Positions 42,560 through 51,369 of a stretch of 64,000 bases of DNA are shown here, in pieces. Under the pieces are notes generated by a model. That model was not told the DNA's origin. It saw only the letters and a list, made by a program, of their open reading frames with translations, and made no database searches. The stretch is taken from the NCBI RefSeq assembly GCF_008369935.1, contig NZ_VTUZ01000044.1, positions 1 to 64,000 of the forward strand, given 5' to 3'. Positions within the stretch are counted from its first letter, which is position 1; every line of letters starts with the position of its first letter. Made by a program: the position numbers and the translations under genes. The DNA is from Paraburkholderia panacisoli (GTDB lineage: Bacteria > Pseudomonadota > Gammaproteobacteria > Burkholderiales > Burkholderiaceae).

Positions 42560-43294
42560 TTATTCGACGGCTTCGGCCTGGCGAAGGCGCGGCAGCAGAC
42601 GGTCGAATTCACGCTTGACGAGGCCGTAGCATTCGCACGCGCGCGCTTCGAGGCCCTTGCGGTCGAGCACCTTGATGTGGCCGCGGCTGTGGTGGATCAG
42701 ACCTTCGTCGTGCAGCTTGCCCGCAGCTTCGGTAATGCCTTCGCGGCGCACGCCGAGCATGTCGGCGATCAGCTGCTGGGTTACCGTCAGATCATTCGAC
42801 GCGACGCGATCCACTTCGATCAGCAGCCAGCGGCACAGTTGCTTGTTCAGCGCGTGGTGACGATTGCAGGCCGCAGTTTGCGCGACTTGCGTGAGCAGCG
42901 CGTGCATATACAGCAGCATCAGGCGGCGCAGGAAATCCGAGCGGGCGAATTGCTGTTTGAGCGCCTGTGCGCTCATCCGGTATGCGAAGCCGGCGCATTG
43001 CACCTGCACGCGGTTCGGCATGGTTTCTCCGCCGGTGAGCACCGGCACGCCGGTCATGCCTTCGCGGCCGACCGCGGCGATTTCGACCGAGCTGCCGTCT
43101 TCCATCGTCGAGAGCATCGAGATGATCGCAGTGGTCGGGAAGTACACGTGGTGAATACGTTGGCCGGAGTCGCACAGCAACTGCTCGGTGCGCAGATGAA
43201 CCAGTTCGAGGTGGGGAGCTAGCGCTTGCCATTCGTGCGACGGCAATGCGCCGAGCAAATGGTTACCGTGCAGATCGGATTGAAGTGTCAACAT
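42560..43294 (-). CDS. Crp/Fnr family transcriptional regulator
   Basis: A 244-residue protein from ATG 43294. The cyclic-nucleotide-binding-like domain (LGALPSHEWQALAPHLELVH, VYFPTTAIISMLSTMEDGSS, AAVGREGMTGVPVLTGG) lacks the PRRERSA-type cAMP contact and Fnr cysteines, so the signal is unknown. The C-terminal winged helix is TVTQQLIADMLGVRREGITE. It is transcribed toward the phosphotransferase gene 36 bp downstream and may regulate exopolysaccharide synthesis with it. Confidence 0.88.
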   Translation of the reverse strand: MLTLQSDLHGNHLLGALPSHEWQALAPHLELVHLRTEQLLCDSGQRIHHVYFPTTAIISMLSTMEDGSSVEIAAVGREGMTGVPVLTGGETMPNRVQVQCAGFAYRMSAQALKQQFARSDFLRRLMLLYMHALLTQVAQTAACNRHHALNKQLCRWLLIEVDRVASNDLTVTQQLIADMLGVRREGITEAAGKLHDEGLIHHSRGHIKVLDRKGLEARACECYGLVKREFDRLLPRLRQAEAVE

Positions 43295-43923
43295 GATCGG
43301 TCCTCGCGTGAAAGACGCGGTTTGGCGACTTTCTGTTTTTTGATCCGATGCCTGTATCCGTTTATGAACGACATGCTGCCTCACAAGCAGCGGAGGATGA
43401 ACAGGACCGGCCCCGTATTGGCCTTGGCACATCACCGCCATTCTTCTGAAGCTTCGATGAGGCACCGTGTTGCGCAAGGATATTAGCGAGGAGCGTGCCA
43501 ATGGCATGCAAAGCAAGCACTGGTGCGGCGCAGCGAACCGGGCCCCCTCATTGTGCGAAGCCAAATGTGGCTTTTTGTTTCAATTCTGTACAACGCCCTG
43601 CGGGGAAGTCCGCGTTTCGCGGCTCGGCCTAAAACGACGCCAGGCATTGATGGCATTGGCTTTGCGGCTGATAAAGGGGAGCCCCGCGTAGTTGTCTGAA
43701 GGTTGCGAGAGCCCTTCCATGCTCGTCGTAATGCGATGTCCGGGATGTGCCGGAATTGATTCAGAAGTGTTCAATGCCCTACGTTCGCTGGCGTACGGTT
43801 CGCCTTTCTGACGAGCCGGGAGTCGCGCAAGAACCAACAGTGATGCTGCGAACCAGACACATGCACGCGTGTAGCGCGAGGTTTTTCGCGGCTTGCGAAG
43901 GAGTGCCTAGTTCAGTGAGACAT
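43295..43923. other. intergenic region, no gene seen
   Basis: It contains the promoter of the Crp/Fnr gene on the minus strand and the downstream flank of the GH2 gene. No frame is convincing. Confidence 0.45.
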
Positions 43924-46578
43924 TCAGCGGTAGAAGCTGGCGGATATCGCATTGATCGCGCGCACTTCGCCAGCGGGTGTCGGGCATGTTGCATCATCTT
44001 TAAATGCGGACTTGGCTGTGCGCGCAACGATTCGTTGCAGCGACGCGAACGGCGTCGCTGCGATCAGCGGCACGATGCGAGGGCGGTTCGGCGCGAGGTG
44101 GAACCAGTCGTGCGCGGCCCGGTAGTGCGGGTCAATGATATGAACGAAGCGCGCAAAGCGCTGTGCTTCGATGACGAGCCGCCAGCCTTCACGAGTGTGC
44201 TCGACGGCCACCGTCAGGCCGATGTCGTGACGCTCGTGCACGTGCCGCTCGGGCAGGTGAAACGTTTCCGACACGGTCTGGCCGCTCGCGGCGTCGCGCA
44301 GTGTTGCAATCGTGACCTCATGTGCGCGCGGGCCGAAACGATAAGCGTGTGTGAAGTCGAAGAACTGGCCGAGGCATGCGGCCGCACTGAGGCGTTGCAC
44401 GCTGTGCGGCTGCAACTCGACTGTGCAGTTCGCGGATGCGACCCGAACGTTGCCATCGCGCAGGCAGACCAGTTCGAGTTGCGCGCTAAACGTTTGCGCG
44501 CGCTCGTTGATCAGATGAATGTCGAGGCCGTTGAGGCCTTCGTCGGTCATGACCACCTGCACGGGTTGCAACGTTTGCGAGAGGCCATGCAGCGCGCTTT
44601 TTGGCCTTCCTGTCGCATCGATCACGCCCCATCCCGCGCCGGCCCGCAGATCCTGCAACTGCCACACGAGCGCGCCGCCGCAGTTCGAGTCCGCGCGCCG
44701 CCATTCGGCGAACACATCGCTCATCAGCTCCGCCACCACCGCGCGTGACAGATCCAGATATCGTTCGGTGTCTTCGTAGCGCAGCCGCGCGGCGTCGACG
44801 CCGTAGCGGGTGCGCAGATAGTGGTCGCGCACGTCGTCGAAATCCCAGCCCGCGCCAGGGTCGCGCGGCACAGCGGCCTTCCAGCGCGGATCGTGCGAAT
44901 TCAGCGTGCCGAGCGCGTCGTGCAAGGTGGTGTCGTCGGGCACGTTGGCGAATGCGAGGCATTCGGCGGCGAAGCGCACCTGCGCGCGGCGCACGTCCTC
45001 GAGCGGACGCTGATACGCGCCGACGCCATAGTAGTGCGCGATGCCTTCGTTAGTCGAAAACGGCCAGGGGCCCCCTGACGGCGAGTTGCCGATATACGGC
45101 AGGTCCGGCCGTTCGCGCGCGACGATCGCGGGCAGGTGTTCCGTGAACACAGCTTGCGCGCGCCGCGAAGGCGGCAGGCCGAACATCGCGGCCTGCTGGT
45201 CGGCCTCGCTGCCGCCGCACAGCACCGCGAGCGCGGCGAAGCGCCGCGTGCGGATCAGAAACTGGCTGGCTTCGCGTTCGATCGACGCTTTGAAGGCGGC
45301 ATCGTTGGGGTAGTCGAAATTCGCCAGCGCGAAGTCTTGCCAGACGAGCAGGCCGTACTCGTCGGCGAGCGCGTAAAAGGTATCGGACTCGTACACCATC
45401 GTGCCGCCCACGCGCAGCATGTTCATGCCCGCGTCGCGAGCCAGCGCAAACGTATGCCGCAATTGCGCGTCGGTGCCGGCGAGCGTGACGAGGTCCGCGC
45501 TGGTCCAGCATGCGCCGCGGCAGAATACCGGCACGCCGTTCACGCGTAATGCGAAGCCGGCGCCGTCGGCGCCGCGTTCCACCTCGATGCTGCGAAAGCC
45601 GATCGAGCCCAGCGCGTGACTGGTTGCGCGGCCGTCATCGATTTGCAACGTCAGAGGATATAAAGTGGGCGCCCCATGCGTGTGCGGCCACCAGCGTTCT
45701 GCACGAGGTACGCGCACACTGCCGCTCAGTGTATATGCATCGCTCCATGGCAATGACGAGACAGAGATGCCGCATTTGAACGTTGCGCGGCAGGTGGCGA
45801 TATCGTGCGGGTGCACGAAACGTAACGTCAGCGCAACAACGCCGTCATCGTCTTCGATGCGACTCGTCAGATCAATCGTGTCGAATGCGTGCGGCGTGGT
45901 GCCCAGCAATTCGACCGGACGCCAGGGGCCGGCCGCCTGGATCGATGGACACCAGCCGGGCATATGGCCGAGCAGGGTGGTGCGCACGTTGCGCAACGTG
46001 GGCGGCGACACGAGCCGTGGCCGCCAGCGCGCGCGCGAGCGCTTTTCCGCCAACGCTGGTGTCAACGAGCGAAAGCATAGTGCGAGCGTCGCGGTGCCAT
46101 TCAGTTCGATGTCCAGAGTATGTGCGATGAACATCGAATCGGATTCGAGATGCCTGACGCCGTCGAGCCACACTTCGGAGAGCGTGGCGAGCCCGTGCAG
46201 ACGCAAACGGCGTTTGCCCGTTCCGGTGAGCGTGACGCGATACCAGTGATCGTCGAACGCGAGCGGCGGCGGATCATGGGTGTCGAACAGGCCCGCCGCG
46301 CGGCGCGCCCCGGCCACGGTGCCGGGTACCTGTGCTTCGAGCCAGCCATGGGCCGGCAAATTCGCTGGCGACTCGCACGCGCCCGCTGGCGTGCTCAGAC
46401 ATTGCCAGCCCGAGTCGAGCCGCTGCGGCCACGGCGATCCACGCGTGCTGTCCGCGCTGACTCCCGTGCCGTCTGCCTGCGCGATAGGCCGGTCTTGACC
46501 GGCAAGGGCCACGGTTGCGAGCGGGCCGCTGCCGTCGCCGCTTTCATCAGCCGCCGGATCGAGCATCAGTGGATCCAC
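43924..46578 (-). CDS. GH2 family beta-mannosidase-like glycoside hydrolase
   Basis: The 884-residue protein has no signal peptide. The order is GH2 sugar-binding domain (AFDDHWYRVTLTGTGKRRLR, LHGLATLSEVWLDG), immunoglobulin-like domain, and a TIM barrel (IGFRSIEVERGADGAGFALR, VNGVPVFCRGACW, DAGMNMLRVGGTMVYESDTF, DEYGLLVWQDFALANFDYP) ending with GALVWQLQDLRAGAGWGVID. The general acid of GH2 mannosidases, normally an N-E pair after the VLxGGNE block, reads here VLCGGSEADQQAAMF, so N is replaced by S while the Glu remains. It is last in the carrier-protein operon. A cytoplasmic beta-mannosidase fold in such an operon suggests that a mannoside is an intermediate or product, but this is inference. 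Confidence 0.85.
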   Translation of the reverse strand: MDPLMLDPAADESGDGSGPLATVALAGQDRPIAQADGTGVSADSTRGSPWPQRLDSGWQCLSTPAGACESPANLPAHGWLEAQVPGTVAGARRAAGLFDTHDPPPLAFDDHWYRVTLTGTGKRRLRLHGLATLSEVWLDGVRHLESDSMFIAHTLDIELNGTATLALCFRSLTPALAEKRSRARWRPRLVSPPTLRNVRTTLLGHMPGWCPSIQAAGPWRPVELLGTTPHAFDTIDLTSRIEDDDGVVALTLRFVHPHDIATCRATFKCGISVSSLPWSDAYTLSGSVRVPRAERWWPHTHGAPTLYPLTLQIDDGRATSHALGSIGFRSIEVERGADGAGFALRVNGVPVFCRGACWTSADLVTLAGTDAQLRHTFALARDAGMNMLRVGGTMVYESDTFYALADEYGLLVWQDFALANFDYPNDAAFKASIEREASQFLIRTRRFAALAVLCGGSEADQQAAMFGLPPSRRAQAVFTEHLPAIVARERPDLPYIGNSPSGGPWPFSTNEGIAHYYGVGAYQRPLEDVRRAQVRFAAECLAFANVPDDTTLHDALGTLNSHDPRWKAAVPRDPGAGWDFDDVRDHYLRTRYGVDAARLRYEDTERYLDLSRAVVAELMSDVFAEWRRADSNCGGALVWQLQDLRAGAGWGVIDATGRPKSALHGLSQTLQPVQVVMTDEGLNGLDIHLINERAQTFSAQLELVCLRDGNVRVASANCTVELQPHSVQRLSAAACLGQFFDFTHAYRFGPRAHEVTIATLRDAASGQTVSETFHLPERHVHERHDIGLTVAVEHTREGWRLVIEAQRFARFVHIIDPHYRAAHDWFHLAPNRPRIVPLIAATPFASLQRIVARTAKSAFKDDATCPTPAGEVRAINAISASFYR

Positions 46579-46617
46579 GGCGAACTCCCGGATAGCCGAC
46601 GCTGCGCGAGACGAACC

Positions 46618-47664
46618 TCACCGCACCAGCGCGGCGAGCGGCGGCAGTGTCTTTTCATAAGCACTTTCCAGTACGTCGAAGCAATCTTCACATGGGTCGC
46701 GCCGGCCGCGCGCGATGGCCCGCACGAGCCGGAACTGCATCACCATCGACTCCGCCGCGATGCGCTGCGCCGCATCCGGAATCGACTGCGGAATCTCGAA
46801 GCCTTGGGCGGACAGCCACCGCAGATACTTCGACAGAAACTCGAAGTTCGCGCCGAGCTGACGCATCAGGTTGAACGAGTACGGATGGAAGAAGGCGTCG
46901 CCGCGTTCGAGCAGCATGTCGAGATGCGCGGGAAACACGGCACGCCATTGAGAAACCGGATTGCTCAGTGGGCGGCGCAGCAAATGCGCGCACAGCAATT
47001 CCGCCGACGCTTCCGCGAGCGCGGTGCCCTCGAGCGCGGGCCGCGTCTGCTTGGCGAATTCCACGTACGGGAACAGCAGGTCGGGTTGCTGCGCGAACTG
47101 CGCAAGCTTGCGAAACACGCCGTCGTAGTCCTCGCCGTCGAGCCGGTGATAGCCGGTGTTGTGAAAATAGCCGAGGCGGCGCGCGTCGGGATCGATGAAG
47201 TCGATGCCTACCGTGGTTTTCGGATGCTCGCGGCGATACGACGTGGCGCGTGTATTCGGCAGGTAATAGCCGTCCACTTCGACCAGCACGGTATGGCCGC
47301 GCAAAGTCTGCGCAAGCACGCGGGCTTCGAGCGAATCGTAGATAGCCAGTTCCTGCACTTGCGTGCCGTACAGCCGTTCGAGGTCTTCGAGCGGAAACTT
47401 GAAGAACGTGAACTGGTCGCCCTCGAAATCCTGCGTGACGGTGAAGGCGAGCGCGGCGCGCGGATCGAGCCCGAAGCCGTGCAGCAGTTCGATCCACAGA
47501 TCGACGTAGCAGTTGGTCTCCTGCCACACGCGCTCGCCCTGATGCAGCGCGTGCGGCGCGTGCTCGCGCAAACCCGCGCCCGCCACGCTTTGAGCGGACA
47601 AACCGGCGCGCGGCGGCAAGGCGGCACGCGTGCCGGGCAGCGCCCTCGTCAGAGAGGAACTCAT
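46618..47664 (-). CDS. DUF1839 protein, possible aminoacyl-carrier-protein acyltransferase
   Basis: The 348-residue protein matches DUF1839: ETNCYVDLWIELLHGFGLDP at 49-68, DFEGDQFTFFKFPLEDLERL, HTVLVEVDGYYLPNTRATSY (124-143), EHPKTTVGIDFIDPDARRLG (146-165) and FHNTGYHRLDGEDY. Cys52 after Asn, His147 and Asp155 or Asp158 fall in the order and context of a Cys-His-Asp papain-like triad, and the VEVDGYYLP...H..TVGID layout recalls BtrH_N, the domain of the butirosin acyl-ACP:aminoglycoside transferase. I therefore infer transfer of an aminoacyl group from the carrier protein. It overlaps the ligand gene by 4 bases. Confidence 0.75.
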   Translation of the reverse strand: MSSSLTRALPGTRAALPPRAGLSAQSVAGAGLREHAPHALHQGERVWQETNCYVDLWIELLHGFGLDPRAALAFTVTQDFEGDQFTFFKFPLEDLERLYGTQVQELAIYDSLEARVLAQTLRGHTVLVEVDGYYLPNTRATSYRREHPKTTVGIDFIDPDARRLGYFHNTGYHRLDGEDYDGVFRKLAQFAQQPDLLFPYVEFAKQTRPALEGTALAEASAELLCAHLLRRPLSNPVSQWRAVFPAHLDMLLERGDAFFHPYSFNLMRQLGANFEFLSKYLRWLSAQGFEIPQSIPDAAQRIAAESMVMQFRLVRAIARGRRDPCEDCFDVLESAYEKTLPPLAALVR

Positions 47665-48719
47665 GCGCCGGCTCCAGTGCGTTGCGCCGCGTGCATGTCC
47701 TGCAGCCCATGCGCGACGCGCGCTTCGGTGTCACCCCACAGCAGCGCGCGCACGTCGTCCGGCCAGCGGTTCACGTCGAGCCCATGATGGCGGAACAACG
47801 CGAGCGTGATGCGCTCCATGCCGAAGCCGACACACCCCGTATGCGCGACCGAGCCGTCTGCGCAGGCGATCTTCCAGATCGCGCCGAAGTGCTCCATGTG
47901 ATAGTTGAACGACAGGCAGGCCGTCTTGCCGCGCGGGTCCGCGACCGGAATCAGCAGCTCGAACTTCAACGCCTGGGCACGCTGGCTATCGGCGACGATC
48001 TTGCCGCCGCGCCCGAAGAACGGGTCGTTGGCGAGGTCCACGTCGACTGGCAAATGCAGCAGCGTCACCAGCAGCGAGCCGCGCTCGATCCACATCTGCC
48101 GGAATGCCATGACCTGTTCGGCGTTGCCGAGGCGCACGTATTCGCGTTGCCGGAACATCTGCATGCGGCCCGGATCGAGCGACGGCTCGTGACGGAAGCA
48201 GTACGACAGCACGTCGATCGTGCGGCCATCGGCGGGCAGCGCGCCGCGCCGCGCGATCACCGGGTAGATCGGATAGCAGGCGGCGGGCGTCAGCACCACG
48301 CGCGTGGGCTTTTGCTGCGCCATCCATGCGTCGCTGCGGTCGCCGTCGCTCTCGCTCGTCGCATCGTCGAGCGCGCGCAGCAGGCGCTGGTGGCCCATGT
48401 CGTTGCCGCAGAACGAGTGGATCGTGCCTGCCAGGTTCGGAAAGCTCTTCAGATATTCGCTGTCCTCGAAGTCGGTGCGGCGCATGGCCGGCGGAAAGCG
48501 CAGCACTTCCGGCTGCTGGTCCGCACCCAGATGCGTGATCGCCACGTTCAAGCGGTCCACCACGTCTTCGAAAATCTGGCTGCGGCCATACAGGCCGTTT
48601 TCGCCGGTATCGATCAGCAGGCCGGCGGCAAGCAGTTCGTCGCGAAAGCCCGGCGCCGTTGAGGTTCCGGCAGCCGCATTGGCCGCGGCTGTCGCGGCGG
48701 TATCGGTCATTGGGTTCAT
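47661..48719 (-). CDS. amino acid:[carrier protein] ligase (seryl-tRNA-synthetase-like)
   Basis: The 352-residue protein is a class II synthetase core without a tRNA-binding domain. Motif 2-like SYCFRHEPSLDPGRMQMFRQ and motif 3 GCVGFGMERITLALFRHHGL are clear. Cys148 (TPAACYPIYP), Glu193 (RQREYVR) and Cys296 fit the three zinc ligands of this family as studied in Bradyrhizobium. Such enzymes activate glycine or alanine with ATP and load it on the phosphopantetheine arm of a stand-alone carrier protein, not on tRNA. The carrier protein is encoded two genes upstream in the same operon, strongly supporting the call. Confidence 0.9.
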   Translation of the reverse strand: MNPMTDTAATAAANAAAGTSTAPGFRDELLAAGLLIDTGENGLYGRSQIFEDVVDRLNVAITHLGADQQPEVLRFPPAMRRTDFEDSEYLKSFPNLAGTIHSFCGNDMGHQRLLRALDDATSESDGDRSDAWMAQQKPTRVVLTPAACYPIYPVIARRGALPADGRTIDVLSYCFRHEPSLDPGRMQMFRQREYVRLGNAEQVMAFRQMWIERGSLLVTLLHLPVDVDLANDPFFGRGGKIVADSQRAQALKFELLIPVADPRGKTACLSFNYHMEHFGAIWKIACADGSVAHTGCVGFGMERITLALFRHHGLDVNRWPDDVRALLWGDTEARVAHGLQDMHAAQRTGAGA

Positions 48720-49997
48720 TCAGGCTTTTCCCGGGGCGGCAGGGCGCTGCGCGAGCAACAGGCTCGCGGTGTTCTGCGCGATGCGGTCGTTGTTGATCAT
48801 CAGCGGCGCGGAGTGCAGGTCGCGCAAATGGCGGCCGACGCTGTACGGTGTGCCGTTCTTGTAGCCCGCCATGCCGCAGATCATCAGGACTTCCTGAACG
48901 ACCTGTAGCGCGGTGTTCGAGATGCTGGTCTTCAGCGTGTTCATGTCGGATGCGAAGCCGAGCTGCGCCGCGAGCGGCGCATCGGCTTGCGCGCCGCCGT
49001 GGCGGGCCTGGTGCGCGATGCGCGCGGCTTCCAGCGCGACCGACAGGCGCGCCTGCATCATCTGCAGCAGACCGACCGCTTCGGCAAGGCGCAGGCCCGC
49101 GGGCGGCACCGAGCCGGGCTTCGCGCGAGCCTGGGCGCGGAAGAAGGCCTTCGCGCGATTCACCGCGTCGGCTGCGATGCCGGTCCACACCGAAGCCCAC
49201 AGCGTGTGCGAAACCGGCAGCATGGTCTGGTCGGCGATCTCGCCGAACGGCGTCGGGAGAATCTGCTCGGCGAGTCCCGTCGCGACGAGGCGGAAGCCCT
49301 CGCTGCAGGTGCCGCGCATGCCCATTGCGTCCCAGCCGCCGCGCTTTTCCAGTTGGGTGTCCTCACGTAATGCGACGATCAGCACCTGATCGGCGGCGGC
49401 CGACTCGGCGGTGCGGCGCGCGGTGACCAGAATGCCGTCCGCGTGCGCGCCGTACGAAATCGTCGGCGCGAGCTTGTCGATCCGCAAGCGCGCGCCGTCG
49501 AGTTCGACCGAGCATGCGCTGGTGCGCATGTTGCCGCCGATGGTCTCCTCCGACGTTGCCGAAGCCAGCAGCCATTGATGCTCGACCAGCTGCGCGAGCA
49601 GATGCCGGTGCCAGGCCGAGTCGCTGCCATGCGCGTCGATGCACGCGACCTGGATCTGATGCATCGCATACACCATCGCGGTCGACGCGCAGCCTTGCGC
49701 GAGGGTTTCGCAGATCGCGCCGATTTCCGCGAGCGACAGCCCCGCGCCGCCGAATGCCACCGGCACCATGGCCGACAGCAAACGCTCGCGCTTGAGCGCA
49801 TCGAATGCCTCGCTGGGAAAGCGCGCGTCGCGGTCCACCGCATCGGCGAACTGCGCGGCTACCGCGGTGCAACGATGCGCCGCGGCGCGCCAGCAGGGTT
49901 CGGCCTCGAGCGCCGTCAGCTGGACGGCCGCATCGGCGTCGTCATGCGCCGGCGCTTCGTTGCGCGGGACCGCCGCGTCGAGCAGCGGCGCGTTCAT
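48720..49997 (-). CDS. acyl-CoA-dehydrogenase-like flavoprotein
   Basis: The 425-residue protein has the acyl-CoA dehydrogenase layout: N-terminal helices (SAMVPVAFGGAGLSLAEIGA), middle beta domain (LLASATSEETIGGNMRTSAC, RLRIDKLAPTISYGAHADGI) and C-terminal helical bundle (LQVVQEVLMICGMAGYKNGT). The FAD-contact block is degenerate relative to CoA-specific members and I see no clear catalytic Glu of the VxYxxER type. Placed between the carrier protein and its amino acid ligase, it resembles PltE-type enzymes, which oxidise an aminoacyl group tethered to a carrier. It overlaps the carrier-protein stop by 4 bases (ATGA). Confidence 0.82.
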   Translation of the reverse strand: MNAPLLDAAVPRNEAPAHDDADAAVQLTALEAEPCWRAAAHRCTAVAAQFADAVDRDARFPSEAFDALKRERLLSAMVPVAFGGAGLSLAEIGAICETLAQGCASTAMVYAMHQIQVACIDAHGSDSAWHRHLLAQLVEHQWLLASATSEETIGGNMRTSACSVELDGARLRIDKLAPTISYGAHADGILVTARRTAESAAADQVLIVALREDTQLEKRGGWDAMGMRGTCSEGFRLVATGLAEQILPTPFGEIADQTMLPVSHTLWASVWTGIAADAVNRAKAFFRAQARAKPGSVPPAGLRLAEAVGLLQMMQARLSVALEAARIAHQARHGGAQADAPLAAQLGFASDMNTLKTSISNTALQVVQEVLMICGMAGYKNGTPYSVGRHLRDLHSAPLMINNDRIAQNTASLLLAQRPAAPGKA

Positions 49998-50242
49998 GCT
50001 GCTTTCGCCTGTTGCAATTCGACGATCGCGGCGGCCATCGAATCGATGCTGGAGAAGAGCCGCCGCGTCAACAGACGGTCGGGAATTTCTATGTCGAACT
50101 CATCTTCGATGGCCAGCATCAGATGCACGGTTGCGAGCGAGGACAGGCCCGCGGCATAGAGATCGGCGTCGTCCGCAAGGCTATCCGGGGCAACGTCCAG
50201 ACGGGCGGATTCGGAAAGGATGCGGCGTAATGCGTTCTTCAT
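49994..50242 (-). CDS. stand-alone acyl (aminoacyl) carrier protein
   Basis: The 82-residue protein starts at ATG 50242 after AAGGAGG. It is acidic and helical, with the phosphopantetheine attachment site in LYAAGLSSLATVHLMLAIED; the modified residue is Ser35, in place of the usual DSL triad a SSL. The third helix is EDEFDIEIPDRLLTRRLFSS. It differs from fatty-acid ACP (no DSLDTVEL) and is the natural acceptor of the amino acid ligase encoded in the same operon. It is first of five minus-strand genes that overlap or nearly touch. Confidence 0.88.
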   Translation of the reverse strand: MKNALRRILSESARLDVAPDSLADDADLYAAGLSSLATVHLMLAIEDEFDIEIPDRLLTRRLFSSIDSMAAAIVELQQAKAA

Positions 50243-50596
50243 TTCGTGGTGCCTCCTTGTAGTCCAACTGTCTTCGGAAGGTGTCGACGAAAAGCCGCTA
50301 CAGATGCGGCTTTTGGTCGTTATCGGCCCGGTCCACATCGTCGACGCGTCTCGATGGCTGTGACTGCCTCACGCCTGCGGCATCCGTCTGCTATGTGCAG
50401 AGGCTCGCGATACCGTGCACCGGTAGGGCGTATTTGAGAGTTGTGAAAGCCCAGCGTCGGTGCGATGCCGCACGGAAACTGCCTTTTCGCGGACGTACCG
50501 TGTAGCCATGACAACAAGCCGGTGTGTTGAGCCGGGCCGTCGAGGGCGTCATGCGATGCCGGCCCTGTCGAACTCAAATGACCGCTGGGGAACTGG
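50243..50596. other. divergent promoter region
   Basis: It lies between the carrier-protein operon (minus) and the acetyltransferase gene (plus) and should hold both promoters. I see no gene and no clear operator. Confidence 0.5.
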
Positions 50597-51124
50597 ATGA
50601 ACTGGAAAACGCTGGAATTCGATCAGCTCTCGGCACGTGAGCTGTATGTAATCTTGCGGGCGCGCAGCGCGGTGTTTGTGGTCGAACAGTCGCACGTCTG
50701 TCTCGACGCGGATGGCCACGACGAAAACGCGCTGCATGTGTTTGCGGTGGAGGACATGGCGCGGCCGATGCCGATTCTCGCTTATGCGCGCGTGCAACCC
50801 GGCGACGCGGAAGACCCGGAAATCACCATCGACAAGGTGTTGACGAGTCCGCTGCGGCGCGGCGACGGCACCGCGGAGCTGCTGGTCGAACGCGTGCTGG
50901 AGGCGATCGCGCAACGCTGGCCGGGGCACGCCGTGCGCGTGAGCGCGCCGCTCGGCTTGCGCGGCTTCTATGAGCAGTTCGGCTTTCGCAAGACGGTAGG
51001 GCCGTTTCTCGAACACGGTGTGCCGTTCATTGGCCTCACGCGCCAGGTTCGCGCGAGCCAGCCGCGCTTCGGTTCACGGCATCGTGCGCGCACGGCCGTG
51101 GTCGACACGTTCGAGCTGCTGTAG
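50597..51124 (+). CDS. GNAT family acetyltransferase, ElaA-like
   Basis: The 175-residue protein follows the ElaA pattern: LYVILRARSAVFVVEQSHVC near 16-35, LDADGHDENALHVFA, ILAYARVQPG, and the acetyl-CoA loop region PLRRGDGTAELLVERVLE; it ends with a helix GLRGFYEQFGFRKTVGPFLE followed by GVPFIGLTR. It would use acetyl-CoA to acetylate a small molecule or protein N-terminus; the substrate is unknown. The C-terminal 25 residues are a basic extension. Monocistronic. Confidence 0.85.
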   Translation: MNWKTLEFDQLSARELYVILRARSAVFVVEQSHVCLDADGHDENALHVFAVEDMARPMPILAYARVQPGDAEDPEITIDKVLTSPLRRGDGTAELLVERVLEAIAQRWPGHAVRVSAPLGLRGFYEQFGFRKTVGPFLEHGVPFIGLTRQVRASQPRFGSRHRARTAVVDTFELL

Positions 51125-51369
51125 CGGTGCGCGTGCGGATCGCGCGCGAACCGTGGGCCGCGTGGCGCCGCGGCTGAAGGGCGGAACGAGGGGGACTGCA
51201 GGCACGGTATCACCCGTACCCAACATAAAACGACCAATGGGGCGACCAGCGAGACCAGACCGAACACTCACGGGAAGCGCGCTGATGAATCGCATCGTAG
51301 AACCAGGCAATTCGCTCGACCTGAGCTTGGGCGCGGGTATCACGCAGACCTTTGCGCGTTTGTCGGTGT
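51125..51369. other. intergenic region
   Basis: No gene is supported. A short frame from ATG 51284 (MNRIVEPGNSLDLSLG) stops at 51369, where manC homology begins. Confidence 0.4.

Noticed and set aside
40688..43222. 844-codon plus-strand frame
   Set aside because: Covers the phosphotransferase and Crp/Fnr genes on the other strand; shadow of two well-supported genes.
46120..47787. 555-codon plus-strand frame
   Set aside because: Antisense to the GH2 and DUF1839 genes with no recognisable domain.
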